Under the pieces are notes generated by a model, which saw only the letters and a program-made list of their open reading frames with translations, made no database searches and was not told the origin of the DNA. From NVTR01 sp965237505 (GTDB taxonomy: Bacteria > Pseudomonadota > Alphaproteobacteria > Rhodobacterales > Rhodobacteraceae), in the NCBI GenBank assembly GCA_965237505.1, contig CBDEFR010000009.1:1674001-1738000 (forward strand): 64,000 bases of DNA. The letters run 5' to 3'. Positions 50,792 through 59,781 of this stretch are shown here, one piece after another; position 1 is the stretch's first letter, and every line of letters starts with the position of its first letter. A program made the translations under genes and the position numbers.

Positions 50792-52462
50792 TCAGGCAGC
50801 GAGACCCAGTTTGTAGACATGAATCTCAAACGTCGGGTGCTTCTCAGCACCGATCACGCCATCCCGGTAGTGGCGGTAGAGCGAGCGCCAGTAGGGCTGA
50901 ATGGTCACGCCTTCTTCCTGCATGATCTGCTCGATGCGCACCATGACTTCGCGACGGGCATCGGCGTCAGCGATTGACAGCGCCTTGTTCAGCAGCGTGT
51001 CGAACTCTTCGTTGGCGAAACCGGCTTCGTTCCAGGCTTCACCGGAGCGATAGGCCAGCGCCAGAACCTGCACGCCAAGCGGACGCATGTTCCAGTTGGT
51101 CGAGCTGAACGCGTATTTGGTCCAGTCGTTCCAGAAGGTGGAACCCGGCAGGATCGTGCGTTTGACCTTGATCCCGGCGTCGCGCAGCTGGGCTGCCACC
51201 GCATCGGTGGTGTTCTTGCGCCAGTCGTCGTCGATAGACACCAGTTCATGCTCAAAGTCGCTCATGCCAGCCTCGTCCATCAGCGCCTTGGCGGCTGCGC
51301 CGTCAACGACTTGCGGCGGCAGTAGTGCATATTCCGGGTGGATCGGACAGACATGGTGGTTTTCTGCCGGCGTTCCATTGCCGGCATAGCCAAGTTCCAG
51401 ACAGATCGAATTATCGACGGCCATCGCCAGTGCGCGGCGCACGCGGGCGTCGCCGTAGGGCTTCACGCCGTCAACCTCTGCCAGCTGGTTCGGGCGGATG
51501 ACAATCGTTGCTGCAGTCACAGCACTTGATTGCGTCCAGCCGAGGCCATCCATGACGGAAATAAAGTCGCTCACTGTTTCATACAGCATGTCGACTTCTT
51601 CGGATTCCGCAGCTGCCACCCAAGCAGAAGGATCGGTGCCGAAATCGATATATTCGATCCGGTCAAGGTAAGCACCGCCACCATCAAGGCCATCATGGCC
51701 CCACCAGGTGTGGTTTTCGTTGCGCACCAGCACGCCTTTGATGCCGACTTCTAATAGTTCCGGCAGGTAGGCGCCGGTTCCGATCGGATCGTCGAGCATG
51801 GTATCGGCGTTGAACGAAGCATGGGTGATTGCGGCAGGATAGTCGGCCATACCCGGAATGATTGAAATGTCGGGCGTGCTCGGCTTTAGAACCACTGTGT
51901 TGCCGACGACTTCGATGGCTCCATCGCGTGCCTGCCCGGTGTCGGTGTCTATTAAGGACGCCATCCGGGCCGCCATTGAGTTGCCTTCAAGGCTCTTGTC
52001 GCACCAGCCCGTGATATTGCGGGCTACGTCGTCGGCTGTGAAGGCGTCGCCATTGTTCCAGGTCACACCCTGGCGTACATTCAGCGTGTATTGCGTGGCG
52101 TCGTCGTTGACTTCCCAGCTTTCCAACAACAAGCCGCGGAAGGTTCCGTCGCGGTTGTATTCGACCAGATATTCCAGCCAGCCGCGATAGTAGTTGGCGA
52201 TCTGCGACCAGTCAGTGATGCGCGGATCTTTCATGCCGCGCACCTCGGATTGAATGCGCAGCGTGCCGCTTCTCTGAACGTGGGCCGCGGCCTGCACCGG
52301 TGCATCCAGGCCGATCAGGCCATACGCCGCGGTCGTGGCCACGCCCAGCGCGGTGCTGCGCGCCATAAATTCCCGGCGGCTCAGCTTGCCGGCTCTGCAT
52401 TCTTCGGCGTACATCAACGCCGCTTTATGCATCGGTTTTCCATTAATGGTGTCTGCTGTCAT
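50792..52462 (-). CDS. Peptide-type ABC transporter substrate-binding protein
   Basis: A 556-residue SBP_bac_5 (cluster C) periplasmic protein. It carries a twin-arginine-like signal (LSRREFMARSTALGVATTAA). Cluster signatures follow, for example LLESWEVNDDATQYTLNVRQ and GVTWNNGDAFTADDV. Ligands in this family include peptides, nickel, opines and sugars; the exact one cannot be told. It is the first gene of the transporter operon, under a 238-bp upstream region. Confidence 0.94.
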   Translation of the reverse strand: MTADTINGKPMHKAALMYAEECRAGKLSRREFMARSTALGVATTAAYGLIGLDAPVQAAAHVQRSGTLRIQSEVRGMKDPRITDWSQIANYYRGWLEYLVEYNRDGTFRGLLLESWEVNDDATQYTLNVRQGVTWNNGDAFTADDVARNITGWCDKSLEGNSMAARMASLIDTDTGQARDGAIEVVGNTVVLKPSTPDISIIPGMADYPAAITHASFNADTMLDDPIGTGAYLPELLEVGIKGVLVRNENHTWWGHDGLDGGGAYLDRIEYIDFGTDPSAWVAAAESEEVDMLYETVSDFISVMDGLGWTQSSAVTAATIVIRPNQLAEVDGVKPYGDARVRRALAMAVDNSICLELGYAGNGTPAENHHVCPIHPEYALLPPQVVDGAAAKALMDEAGMSDFEHELVSIDDDWRKNTTDAVAAQLRDAGIKVKRTILPGSTFWNDWTKYAFSSTNWNMRPLGVQVLALAYRSGEAWNEAGFANEEFDTLLNKALSIADADARREVMVRIEQIMQEEGVTIQPYWRSLYRHYRDGVIGAEKHPTFEIHVYKLGLAA

Positions 52463-52607
52463 TGTCTTCTCCCTAAGACGAATTGGTTTATTTTTAAGAG
52501 CTTGGTCGCAGCCAGCCGATCAGGTGAAAATTCCGCAAGTTGTTCGCAAGCATCCCCTCGGTGTCATTCGGCACAGAATTCGCGTCTGCGTCAACGCATG
52601 GTTTCGC

Positions 52608-52625
52608 CTTTTCGAGTATGAAAAG
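52608..52625. promoter_or_regulatory. Inverted repeat in the transporter operon upstream region
   Basis: CTTTTC and GAAAAG flank GAGTAT, a possible operator between the AraC regulator gene and the transporter operon it probably controls. The flanking DNA also has repeated ACGACATGACG / ACGAAATAACG-like words, but no clear AraC site pair can be fixed by eye. Confidence 0.3.
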
Positions 52626-52700
52626 CGACATCCCCGTTCATCAAAAACGACATGACGGCATAATTCAACAAGAAACGAAATAACGACGGGAAAATTATCG

Positions 52701-53501
52701 TTACTGGGTTTTCCTGAAAGACGACGGGGTTTTGCCGGCCTGCTTTTGAAATGCCCGGGTGAAATAGGTTGCCGACGTGAAGCCAAGGTGGTTGGCGATG
52801 TCTTTGACCGGGGCGCGGGTTTGCGCCAACATGCGGCGCGCCTCGTAGTGAACCCGATCTGCCAGAATCGCCGAAGCCGGGCGCCCGCAGGCGATATTGC
52901 AGACCCTCGACAGATGGGTCGGGGTCACACCCAGTTCCGCTGCATATTGGCTGACGCCTTTGCCCAGATGAAAGTCGCGTTCCACCAGCGCGGTGTAGGC
53001 TTCGGCCAGCCGCCTGGACGCGTCACTGTCTTCATCTGCATAGGGCGATAAATCCATCTGACGCCGCAGCCAAACCGACAGCAGCCCGCCGTGGTGCAAA
53101 AGCGCCTTGTCCTGGCGCGGCAGGTCGCGCCCGGCTTCGCGCTGGATATTGTCGATCAGTCCGGTCAATTCGGTATGCTGAGCCGCTAGGCGAAAACGCA
53201 GGTGCTGGTGTTCGCTCGGTAAATCGAAATCTGCGCTGGTGGGAAAAAACAGGATCGATCCAAAGACCTGTCCCAGCATGTCAAATCCATGCATGGTGCC
53301 AGCCGGAATAAAAATTGCATTGTGCGGCCCGTAACCGCGGGTGACACCAGCCACTGTGATGCGTCCCTGGCCCTTGGTGAACCAGATCAATAATGGCTGT
53401 GAATAGCTGCGCATGGCCTCTGTTCGCCACTTGCCGCCGCGGGCAAAATGCGGCAGCGAGACAACGCGAAAACTGTCGTTTTGCAATGCGGTATCGTTCA
53501 T
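52701..53501 (-). CDS. AraC family transcriptional regulator
   Basis: A 266-residue regulator with an N-terminal cupin sensing domain (about 1-140, GPHNAIFIPAGTMHGFDM) and a C-terminal double helix-turn-helix: AAELGVTPTHLSRVCNIACG and VKDIANHLGFTSATYFTRAF. Position directly upstream of the transporter operon on the same strand suggests that it controls it in response to the substrate. Confidence 0.92.
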   Translation of the reverse strand: MNDTALQNDSFRVVSLPHFARGGKWRTEAMRSYSQPLLIWFTKGQGRITVAGVTRGYGPHNAIFIPAGTMHGFDMLGQVFGSILFFPTSADFDLPSEHQHLRFRLAAQHTELTGLIDNIQREAGRDLPRQDKALLHHGGLLSVWLRRQMDLSPYADEDSDASRRLAEAYTALVERDFHLGKGVSQYAAELGVTPTHLSRVCNIACGRPASAILADRVHYEARRMLAQTRAPVKDIANHLGFTSATYFTRAFQKQAGKTPSSFRKTQ

Positions 53502-53637
53502 TTGGCGGCGAGCAGTAGTAATTGGTCTTGTGCAAGTTATGGCAGGGCGCTGGCAAAAGATAGCGGATTTCGTGTGCCCGCCGAGATTTGCGCTATTTCG
53601 GCACTAGGCCTGGTCGGCCTGCTGTGCAAAGCCATCG

Positions 53638-54495
53638 TCAAGGTATTTCGACGACCTGCCATTGCTTCATCCGGGCGCGAAACCATGTGCGCTGTCGCTT
53701 GGCATATTGCCGTGTGGCGGTGGTTACAGACTCGCGAACTGCGTCCAGAGCCATCTGCCCGGCCAGATGCGCCATTAGCTGCGCCGCACCGATCACTTTG
53801 GCCGATGGCAGGTCGGGCGACCATGCGGGCTGGTTTTGGCGCGCCTCATTCAGGACGCCACCGGCAAGCATCGCCTCAAAGCGGGTTTGGATGCGCTTGT
53901 TGAGCCAGGTTTTGTCAGCGCTAAGCAGCAGGGTTTCGGCGCGGTCAAGCGGCAAAGCTGCGGTTGGTGTTTCGTCCTGCCACGCCGCAAGCCCCTTGCC
54001 GGTGGTTTGCTGCACCTCCCAGGCACGCTGCACACGGGCAGGGTTCTTCTGGTCAATGCGGCGCGCGCTGACCGGATCCAGCTCTGCCAACAGCGCGTCC
54101 ACACCGTCTGCGGCAAGGCGTTCGCTGGCCAGATTGCGGATATCGGCGGGTGTTGGCGGTATGTCCGCCAGCCCTTCGGTGAGGGCGGCAAAATAGAGCC
54201 CGGTGCCACCGACGATTATCGGCCGCAGCGGTCCTTGCAAGAGCGGTGTCACCTCGCGCAACCACTGGCCGACCGAATAGTCCGCATCGCCGGACACATG
54301 ACCGTAAAGGTGGTGGCTGGCGGTTGCTTCATCCTGCGGTGACGGGCGCGCGGTCAGAATCCGCCAGTTGCCGAACACCTGCATAGTATCAGCGTTTACA
54401 ATTGCCCCGCCACGCCGGGCAGCAAGCTCCAGCGCCAGTTCTGATTTGCCGCAGCCGGTCGGGCCTGCAATCAGAACGGGCCTATGCGAGGACAT
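53638..54495 (-). CDS. miaA: tRNA dimethylallyltransferase
   Basis: Adds dimethylallyl to A37 of tRNAs reading UNN codons. About 285 residues with the P-loop LIAGPTGCGKSELALELA, NADTMQVFGNWRILTARPS, the VGGTGLYFAALTEGL segment and the C-terminal TRQYAKRQRTWFR. ATG at 54495 gives MSSHRPVLIAGPTG; ATGs at 54510-54513 are also open and cannot be excluded. Confidence 0.95.
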   Translation of the reverse strand: MSSHRPVLIAGPTGCGKSELALELAARRGGAIVNADTMQVFGNWRILTARPSPQDEATASHHLYGHVSGDADYSVGQWLREVTPLLQGPLRPIIVGGTGLYFAALTEGLADIPPTPADIRNLASERLAADGVDALLAELDPVSARRIDQKNPARVQRAWEVQQTTGKGLAAWQDETPTAALPLDRAETLLLSADKTWLNKRIQTRFEAMLAGGVLNEARQNQPAWSPDLPSAKVIGAAQLMAHLAGQMALDAVRESVTTATRQYAKRQRTWFRARMKQWQVVEIP

Positions 54496-54549
54496 TTTAT
54501 TAAAATCCATCATTATGTGACCGGACGGTACGCCGTCGTTTTGCGCTCT

Positions 54550-55368
54550 CTAAACGGCTTCAATAAGCGCTTGTTCCAACAAGGATCCAACCGCTTCCAA
54601 GTTCGTCATGTAGGAGAAATCTGGGTAGCCGTTTCGCAATAGTTGATCAAGATTGCCATTTTTCGGAACCGGTGCACTAAAAATTTCCTGGCGACCAACG
54701 GATTTACAGTAATCATGAAATTTGAAGTCCCCGCCATCCAGCTTCCAATCGAAGCTAATGCGCCAATTTGGGATGCCAAAACATTCCGCTGAAACCAAAC
54801 CGTGCAGGCTAAAAGAAGCAATATGTTCACAATGTCCAATCAACCGCAGAGTTTCTAGTGGATCGATGTCCAGCGGGATGCGCGTTGCCTTGGGTGTTGA
54901 ATCGAGAATCCCGCCTAAGATTGGCGATCCGACATCAGCATAATGCGCTATCACGCCCCATCTATACTTCTTGGCTGGGCTTGGTTCGTAGAGCCGGTTG
55001 AAAAGTATACCAGGATCTCCAAGCGGCAGGTCATCGCTGCAATGCATTCGATCTCGGGATAGTGGCCCTCTCAAAGCCAGCGGCTGAACAAGGAATTGGG
55101 ATATGCTCTGTCCGTCGCGAAGGCACCCTGATCCCCAAATCCGAATCGGCGCAAAGCGACCGTGTAACCACCGCTTGACACGCCGCTCTGCGATCATTTC
55201 CAGGATGCTGCCGATGGCGGCATAATCGCATTGAGATACTCGCGCATGCTCGACCGGTCGTGCAGAAATATGAGAGACTAGAATTGGAGATATGTCGTCA
55301 CCAAAGTTGATACGCCCATCGCGCCTCCGGCTAAAAAAGAGTCGTATTGGTTTCTTGTTACGATACAT
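54550..55368 (-). CDS. Polysaccharide pyruvyl transferase family protein
   Basis: A 272-residue protein with family motifs: NFGDDISPILVSHIS near the N-terminus, PIRIWGSGCL, LRGPLSRD, GDPGILF, and the C-terminal SFSLHGLVSAECFGIPNW. Such enzymes add a pyruvate ketal to extracellular or cell-wall glycans. It is alone, without other polysaccharide genes. Its start overlaps a Sel1-repeat remnant, which suggests acquisition or local loss of a larger cluster. Confidence 0.85.
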   Translation of the reverse strand: MYRNKKPIRLFFSRRRDGRINFGDDISPILVSHISARPVEHARVSQCDYAAIGSILEMIAERRVKRWLHGRFAPIRIWGSGCLRDGQSISQFLVQPLALRGPLSRDRMHCSDDLPLGDPGILFNRLYEPSPAKKYRWGVIAHYADVGSPILGGILDSTPKATRIPLDIDPLETLRLIGHCEHIASFSLHGLVSAECFGIPNWRISFDWKLDGGDFKFHDYCKSVGRQEIFSAPVPKNGNLDQLLRNGYPDFSYMTNLEAVGSLLEQALIEAV

Positions 55369-55504
55369 CGAACGCGCTGTCTGCCGCTAGACAGAACCAC
55401 CTGATCGCTTCGGCGTAATCCTGCGGCACTCCCTCGCCGTATGCGTACATCATACCGACGTGGGACTGCGCGGATGTATCGCCCTGATGGGCCAGCAAGT
55501 TCCG
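55358..55504 (-). pseudogene. Remnant of a Sel1-repeat protein gene
   Basis: One minus-strand frame reads LLAHQGDTSAQSHVGMMYAY then GEGVPQDYAEAIRWFCLAAD, a single clear Sel1 repeat (AQ..LG.MY..G.GV.QDY..A..W...AA), and stops at 55358-55360 inside the start of the pyruvyltransferase gene. Upstream the matching reading continues only in another frame. The 55369-55689 interval has no other supported gene. Confidence 0.6.
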
Positions 55505-55689
55505 TTCCCTTACGGCTATCGAAAACACTCGCTTGTGCCGCTGGCAGGCTGGAATTGACCGGTCCGATGCCTTGGGTCGCTGGTCTTTGGCGGAGATTTA
55601 AGCGGACTAGGTTTTCTCGCATTGAACACCCCCGGATTTTGCGACATTTTGCGCCCAACATTCACAAGCAGCAAACGGGTACAATAACA

Positions 55690-56427
55690 ATGACCGAGCC
55701 GGAAGACCATCAACCCGCGACCATCTATAAACGTGTGCTCTTGAAAATATCAGGCGAGGCGTTGATGGGTGACCAAGGCTATGGGCTGCATCCGCCCACG
55801 GTCCGCCGGATTGCCGAGGAAGTCAAATCGGTCCACGATCTTGGTGTCGAGATTTGCATGGTCATTGGTGGCGGTAATATATTTCGCGGCCTGCAGGGCA
55901 GCGCGCAAGGCATGGAGCGCACCACCGCGGACTATATGGGGATGCTGGCCACAGTGATGAATGCGCTGGCGATGCAGGCAGCGCTTGAGGATAGCGGGGT
56001 CTTTACAAGAGTGATCAGTGCCATTCCGATGGATCAGGTGTGCGAGCCTTACATCCGCCGCCGCGCCGTGCGCCACCTAGAGAAAGGACGGGTCTGCATT
56101 TTTGCCGCCGGGACCGGAAACCCGTATTTCACTACCGACACGGCCGCAACACTCAGGGCCAGTGAAATGTCTTGCCAGGCGATTTTCAAAGGCACCAAGG
56201 TTGACGGTGTTTATGACAAGGACCCAAAGCTGCACAGCGATGCGAAACGCTATGAGAAGATCAGCTATGACGATGTGCTGGCCCTGCGTTTGCGGGTGAT
56301 GGACGCCACCGCGATCGCGCTTGCACGCGACACCGATCTGCCGATCATCGTGTTTTCCCTGGATGAGCCGGGAGGCTTCAAGGGCATCCTAAGCGGTAAT
56401 GGCACCTATACAATTGTCGGCAGTTGA
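55690..56427 (+). CDS. pyrH: UMP kinase
   Basis: Phosphorylates UMP to UDP. The 245-residue hexameric amino-acid-kinase-fold enzyme has RVLLKISGEALMGDQGYGL, VIGGGNIFRGLQG, AAGTGNPYFTTDTAATLRA and KGTKVDGVYDKDP. ATG at 55690 is the usual start; the frame is open far upstream by chance. It begins the pyrH-frr-uppS-cdsA-dxr-rseP-bamA-skp series. Confidence 0.97.
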   Translation: MTEPEDHQPATIYKRVLLKISGEALMGDQGYGLHPPTVRRIAEEVKSVHDLGVEICMVIGGGNIFRGLQGSAQGMERTTADYMGMLATVMNALAMQAALEDSGVFTRVISAIPMDQVCEPYIRRRAVRHLEKGRVCIFAAGTGNPYFTTDTAATLRASEMSCQAIFKGTKVDGVYDKDPKLHSDAKRYEKISYDDVLALRLRVMDATAIALARDTDLPIIVFSLDEPGGFKGILSGNGTYTIVGS

Positions 56428-56483
56428 CTTAGAAAATCGCCTAGGTAACGACGAAACGCCAAAAAAAAAGAACAGAGTGGACA

Positions 56484-57047
56484 ATGGCGGACGATCTGGA
56501 CATTGATCTTGACGATCTGCAGCGCCGGATGGATGGCGCCTTGACGGCGCTCAGGGCAGAGTTTGCGACATTGCGCACCGGGCGGGCATCGGCCTCGATG
56601 GTCGAGAATATCCAAATTAATGCCTACGGCGCGCAGACGCCGATTACCCAGGTTGGCACGATTAACGTGCCCGAGCCGCGGATGCTGACCGTAAATATCT
56701 GGGACAGGTCGCTGGTCGGAGCGGCGGAAAAGGCGATCCGCGACAGTGGCCTGGGGATAAATCCAGTGACCGAAGGAACGCTCATTCGCCTGCCGATCCC
56801 GGACCTGAACGAAGAGCGGCGGCGCGAATTGACGCGGGTGGCCGGGCAATATGCGGAAAGCGCGCGCGTTGCGGTGCGCAATGTGCGGCACAACGGCATG
56901 GACCAGCTGAAAAAGGCCTTGGCCGACGGCATGTCCGAAGATGACAACAAAATATGGTCCGATGAGGTGCAGGAACTGACAGACGGCGCGATTGCGGCGG
57001 TGGATTTGGCGTTGGAAACCAAACAGGCCGAAATTATGCAGGTTTGA
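56484..57047 (+). CDS. frr: Ribosome recycling factor
   Basis: Splits post-termination ribosomes with EF-G. The 187-residue protein has the three-helix bundle motifs LRTGRASASMVENIQINAYG, LIRLPIPDLNEERRRELTRV and ARVAVRNVRHNGMDQLKK. It lies 56 bp after pyrH in the standard order. Confidence 0.98.
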   Translation: MADDLDIDLDDLQRRMDGALTALRAEFATLRTGRASASMVENIQINAYGAQTPITQVGTINVPEPRMLTVNIWDRSLVGAAEKAIRDSGLGINPVTEGTLIRLPIPDLNEERRRELTRVAGQYAESARVAVRNVRHNGMDQLKKALADGMSEDDNKIWSDEVQELTDGAIAAVDLALETKQAEIMQV

Positions 57048-57083
57048 TGGGGTGATTTAGAAACCCGGTAAAGGGATGAACAG

Positions 57084-57803
57084 GTGAAGAATAAATTTGA
57101 ATCCGGCCCCAAGCATGTCGCGGTCATAATGGACGGCAACGGCAGGTGGGCGCAGGCACGTGGCAAGCCGCGGCTGTATGGCCATCGGGCGGGTGCCAAA
57201 CGGGTGCGCGAGATTGTCGAGGCCTGTCCGGGGCTCGGTGTCAAATATCTGACCGTATTCGCATTTTCGACGGAAAACTGGAAGCGCACCCAGGCCGAGG
57301 TTTCCGGGCTGATGTCGCTGTTTCAGCGTTATATCACCGCCGAGGCGCGGGCGTTGCGCGACAATGGCATTCGGGTGCGCTTTATCGGTGACCGGATCAG
57401 GCTTGAGAAAAAACTGGTCGCGCTGATGGACGAGTTGGAGCAGATGACTGCAGACAACGATGTGGTGCATCTGACGGCGGCGATTAATTACGGCAGCCGT
57501 GACGAGGTGGCGTGCGCCACCAAGCATCTGGCGCGCGACGTGAGAGACGGCCAACTTGATCCCGAAGCGGTGGACGCCGAAACCCTGGCGCGATACCTGG
57601 ACACTTATGTTCTGCCGGATCCCGATCTGGTGATCCGCACCAGTGGCGAGGCGCGGATTTCGAACTTTCTGCTCTGGCAGTCGGCCTACTCGGAATATGA
57701 GTTTATCGATACGCTGTGGCCGGATTTTACCGCTGATATTTTTGCGAATATCATTTTCAATTACTCCAAACGCGACCGCCGCTATGGTGCCGTGGCCGGA
57801 TGA
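57084..57803 (+). CDS. uppS: Undecaprenyl pyrophosphate synthase
   Basis: Makes the C55 carrier lipid for peptidoglycan and LPS. The 239-residue cis-prenyltransferase has HVAVIMDGNGRWAQARGKPR, YLTVFAFSTENWKR and the C-terminal PDLVIRTSGEARISNFLLWQ. The start is GTG at 57084, preceded by AAAGGGA. An ATG eight bases earlier is out of frame. It overlaps cdsA by 4 bp. Confidence 0.97.
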   Translation: MKNKFESGPKHVAVIMDGNGRWAQARGKPRLYGHRAGAKRVREIVEACPGLGVKYLTVFAFSTENWKRTQAEVSGLMSLFQRYITAEARALRDNGIRVRFIGDRIRLEKKLVALMDELEQMTADNDVVHLTAAINYGSRDEVACATKHLARDVRDGQLDPEAVDAETLARYLDTYVLPDPDLVIRTSGEARISNFLLWQSAYSEYEFIDTLWPDFTADIFANIIFNYSKRDRRYGAVAG

Positions 57804-58597
57804 ACGACCACGCCCGCAATTGGGACGATCTGAAAGTGCGGGTGATTACGGCAGTGGCGCTGCTGCTGGTGGCGGCTTATGCAATACGGGCTGGCGGCGG
57901 CTGGTTCCTCGCGCTCTCGGGGCTGGCCGCGGCGGCCATGATCTGGGAACTTGCGTGCATGTTGTCGCCCGCGCAGCGCGCTGAAGCCGTGGTTCTGGCG
58001 ATTCTGGCCAGCGTCTGGTGCCTGCTGTTTTGGCAAGGTTCGGGCGTGCTCGGCATAGGTTCGTTGCTGGTGGCACCTATTGTGGGGCTGATTTTGCTGC
58101 GCCAAGGCAAGCCGATATTCCTGACATACGGGCTGGCTGTGGTGCTGGGTTGTTTTTCGTTCGCTGTTGTCCGCCTGCATTTCGGACTTTTGCCGCTGTT
58201 GTGGCTGCTCGGCGTTGTTATCGGCACAGATATTGCCGGCTATTTCGCCGGACGTTATCTGCGAGGTCCAAAGTTCTGGCCGCGGATAAGCCCGAAAAAG
58301 ACCTGGTCAGGCACAATCGCAGGATGGATCGCGGCGGCGGCCATTGGTGCGATATTTGTGACGGTTTTTGGGTTTGAGCGCCAGTTCATCGCGCTTTCGG
58401 TGCTGGTGTCGATGGCGTCGCAGCTTGGCGACATCACCGAAAGCGCAATCAAGCGGCGCGTGCATGTCAAAGACACCTCAGCGCTTTTGCCCGGCCACGG
58501 CGGCGTGCTGGATCGGTTTGACGGCTTGGTTGGGGCCGGGCTGCTGGTTCTGATCGTCTTTTTGCCGACCGGCACATTCGCGCTGGTCCTAAGTTGA
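57800..58597 (+). CDS. cdsA: Phosphatidate cytidylyltransferase
   Basis: Makes CDP-diacylglycerol for phospholipid synthesis. The 265-residue protein has about seven membrane helices and the C-terminal signature SQLGDITESAIKRRVHVKDT followed by LPGHGGVLDRFDGL. It is coupled to uppS (ATGA) and overlaps the TTG start of dxr. Confidence 0.96.
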   Translation: MNDHARNWDDLKVRVITAVALLLVAAYAIRAGGGWFLALSGLAAAAMIWELACMLSPAQRAEAVVLAILASVWCLLFWQGSGVLGIGSLLVAPIVGLILLRQGKPIFLTYGLAVVLGCFSFAVVRLHFGLLPLLWLLGVVIGTDIAGYFAGRYLRGPKFWPRISPKKTWSGTIAGWIAAAAIGAIFVTVFGFERQFIALSVLVSMASQLGDITESAIKRRVHVKDTSALLPGHGGVLDRFDGLVGAGLLVLIVFLPTGTFALVLS

Positions 58598-59778
58598 CGC
58601 CTCGGCGCCTGTCGGTTTTGGGATCGACCGGTTCGATCGGGCAAAACACCCTTGATCTGATCCGCAGGCGCGCGCGCGGCGTTCAGGTCGTGGCGCTGAC
58701 CGGCGGGGCAAACGTGGCACAGCTGGCTGCGGACGCGCGCGAATTTGGCGCCGAGATTGCGGTGAGCGCGCGCGACGAGTGTTTGGACGACTTGCGCGAG
58801 GCGTTGAGCGGTTCGGGGGTGCAGGCTGCGGCTGGTGCGGCGGCACTGCTGGACGCCGCCGAGCGGCCGACGGACTGGACCATGTCGGCGATTGTGGGAG
58901 CCGCCGGGCTGGCGCCGGGGCTGAAAGCGCTTGAGCAGGGCGCGACACTGGCGCTGGCCAACAAGGAAAGCCTGGTCAGCGCTGGCCCCCTGGTCATGCA
59001 AACGGCGCGCGCGCATGGTGCAACGGTGCTGCCGGTTGATAGCGAGCATTCGGCGGTGTTTCAGGCGCTGATTGGCGAGCAGGCAACCAGCTTCGAGCGG
59101 GTGATCATCACCGCATCAGGTGGCCCGTTCCGGGACTGGCCAGCGGCCCGGCTGGCAACCGCGACGCTGGAACAGGCACTGAACCATCCGAACTGGAGCA
59201 TGGGTCAACGGATCACAATTGACAGTGCATCTTTGTTTAATAAAGCACTGGAAGTCATAGAAACAAAAGAATTTTTCGGATTTCAGCCGGAGCAGATTGA
59301 AGTCCTGATTCATCCTGAAAGTCTGGTGCACGCAATGGTCGGGTTTTGTGACGGCGCGATGATGGCGCATCTGGGTCCGGCGGACATGCGCCACGCCATC
59401 GGATTTGCACTGAACTGGCCCGAACGGCGGCACCTGCCGGTTGAACGGCTGGATTTTGCCCGTGTCGCACAATTGCGGTTTGAGGCACCGGACGAGGCGC
59501 GCTTTCCGGCGCTGCGCCTGGCCCGCGAGGTGATGCAAACCGGCGGACTGGCGGGCGCGGTATTCATTGCCGCCAAGGAAGTTGCGCTTGATGCGTTCAT
59601 CGCCGGGCAGCTCGGATTTCTGGACATGTCAACAATTGTCGAGGATGTTCTGACGAGAATGTCATCTGACGCTGGCCATATTGACGCCGCTATCACCCTT
59701 GATAACGTCACCCAAAGCGACCATTTGGCCCGCATAAGGGCCGGCGAGGCGATCGCCGCGCAGCGAAAAAGGGGCTAA
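58594..59778 (+). CDS. dxr: 1-deoxy-D-xylulose 5-phosphate reductoisomerase
   Basis: Second step of the MEP isoprenoid pathway, NADPH- and metal-dependent. The 394-residue protein has the nucleotide site LSVLGSTGSIGQNTLDLI, ALANKESLVSAG, PVDSEHSAVFQAL and the substrate region TASGGPFRDWP. The metal-binding acidic residues are in DSEHSA and in FNKALEVIETKEFF. The start is TTG at 58594, overlapping the cdsA stop. Confidence 0.96.
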   Translation: MTPRRLSVLGSTGSIGQNTLDLIRRRARGVQVVALTGGANVAQLAADAREFGAEIAVSARDECLDDLREALSGSGVQAAAGAAALLDAAERPTDWTMSAIVGAAGLAPGLKALEQGATLALANKESLVSAGPLVMQTARAHGATVLPVDSEHSAVFQALIGEQATSFERVIITASGGPFRDWPAARLATATLEQALNHPNWSMGQRITIDSASLFNKALEVIETKEFFGFQPEQIEVLIHPESLVHAMVGFCDGAMMAHLGPADMRHAIGFALNWPERRHLPVERLDFARVAQLRFEAPDEARFPALRLAREVMQTGGLAGAVFIAAKEVALDAFIAGQLGFLDMSTIVEDVLTRMSSDAGHIDAAITLDNVTQSDHLARIRAGEAIAAQRKRG

Positions 59779-59781
59779 GCG

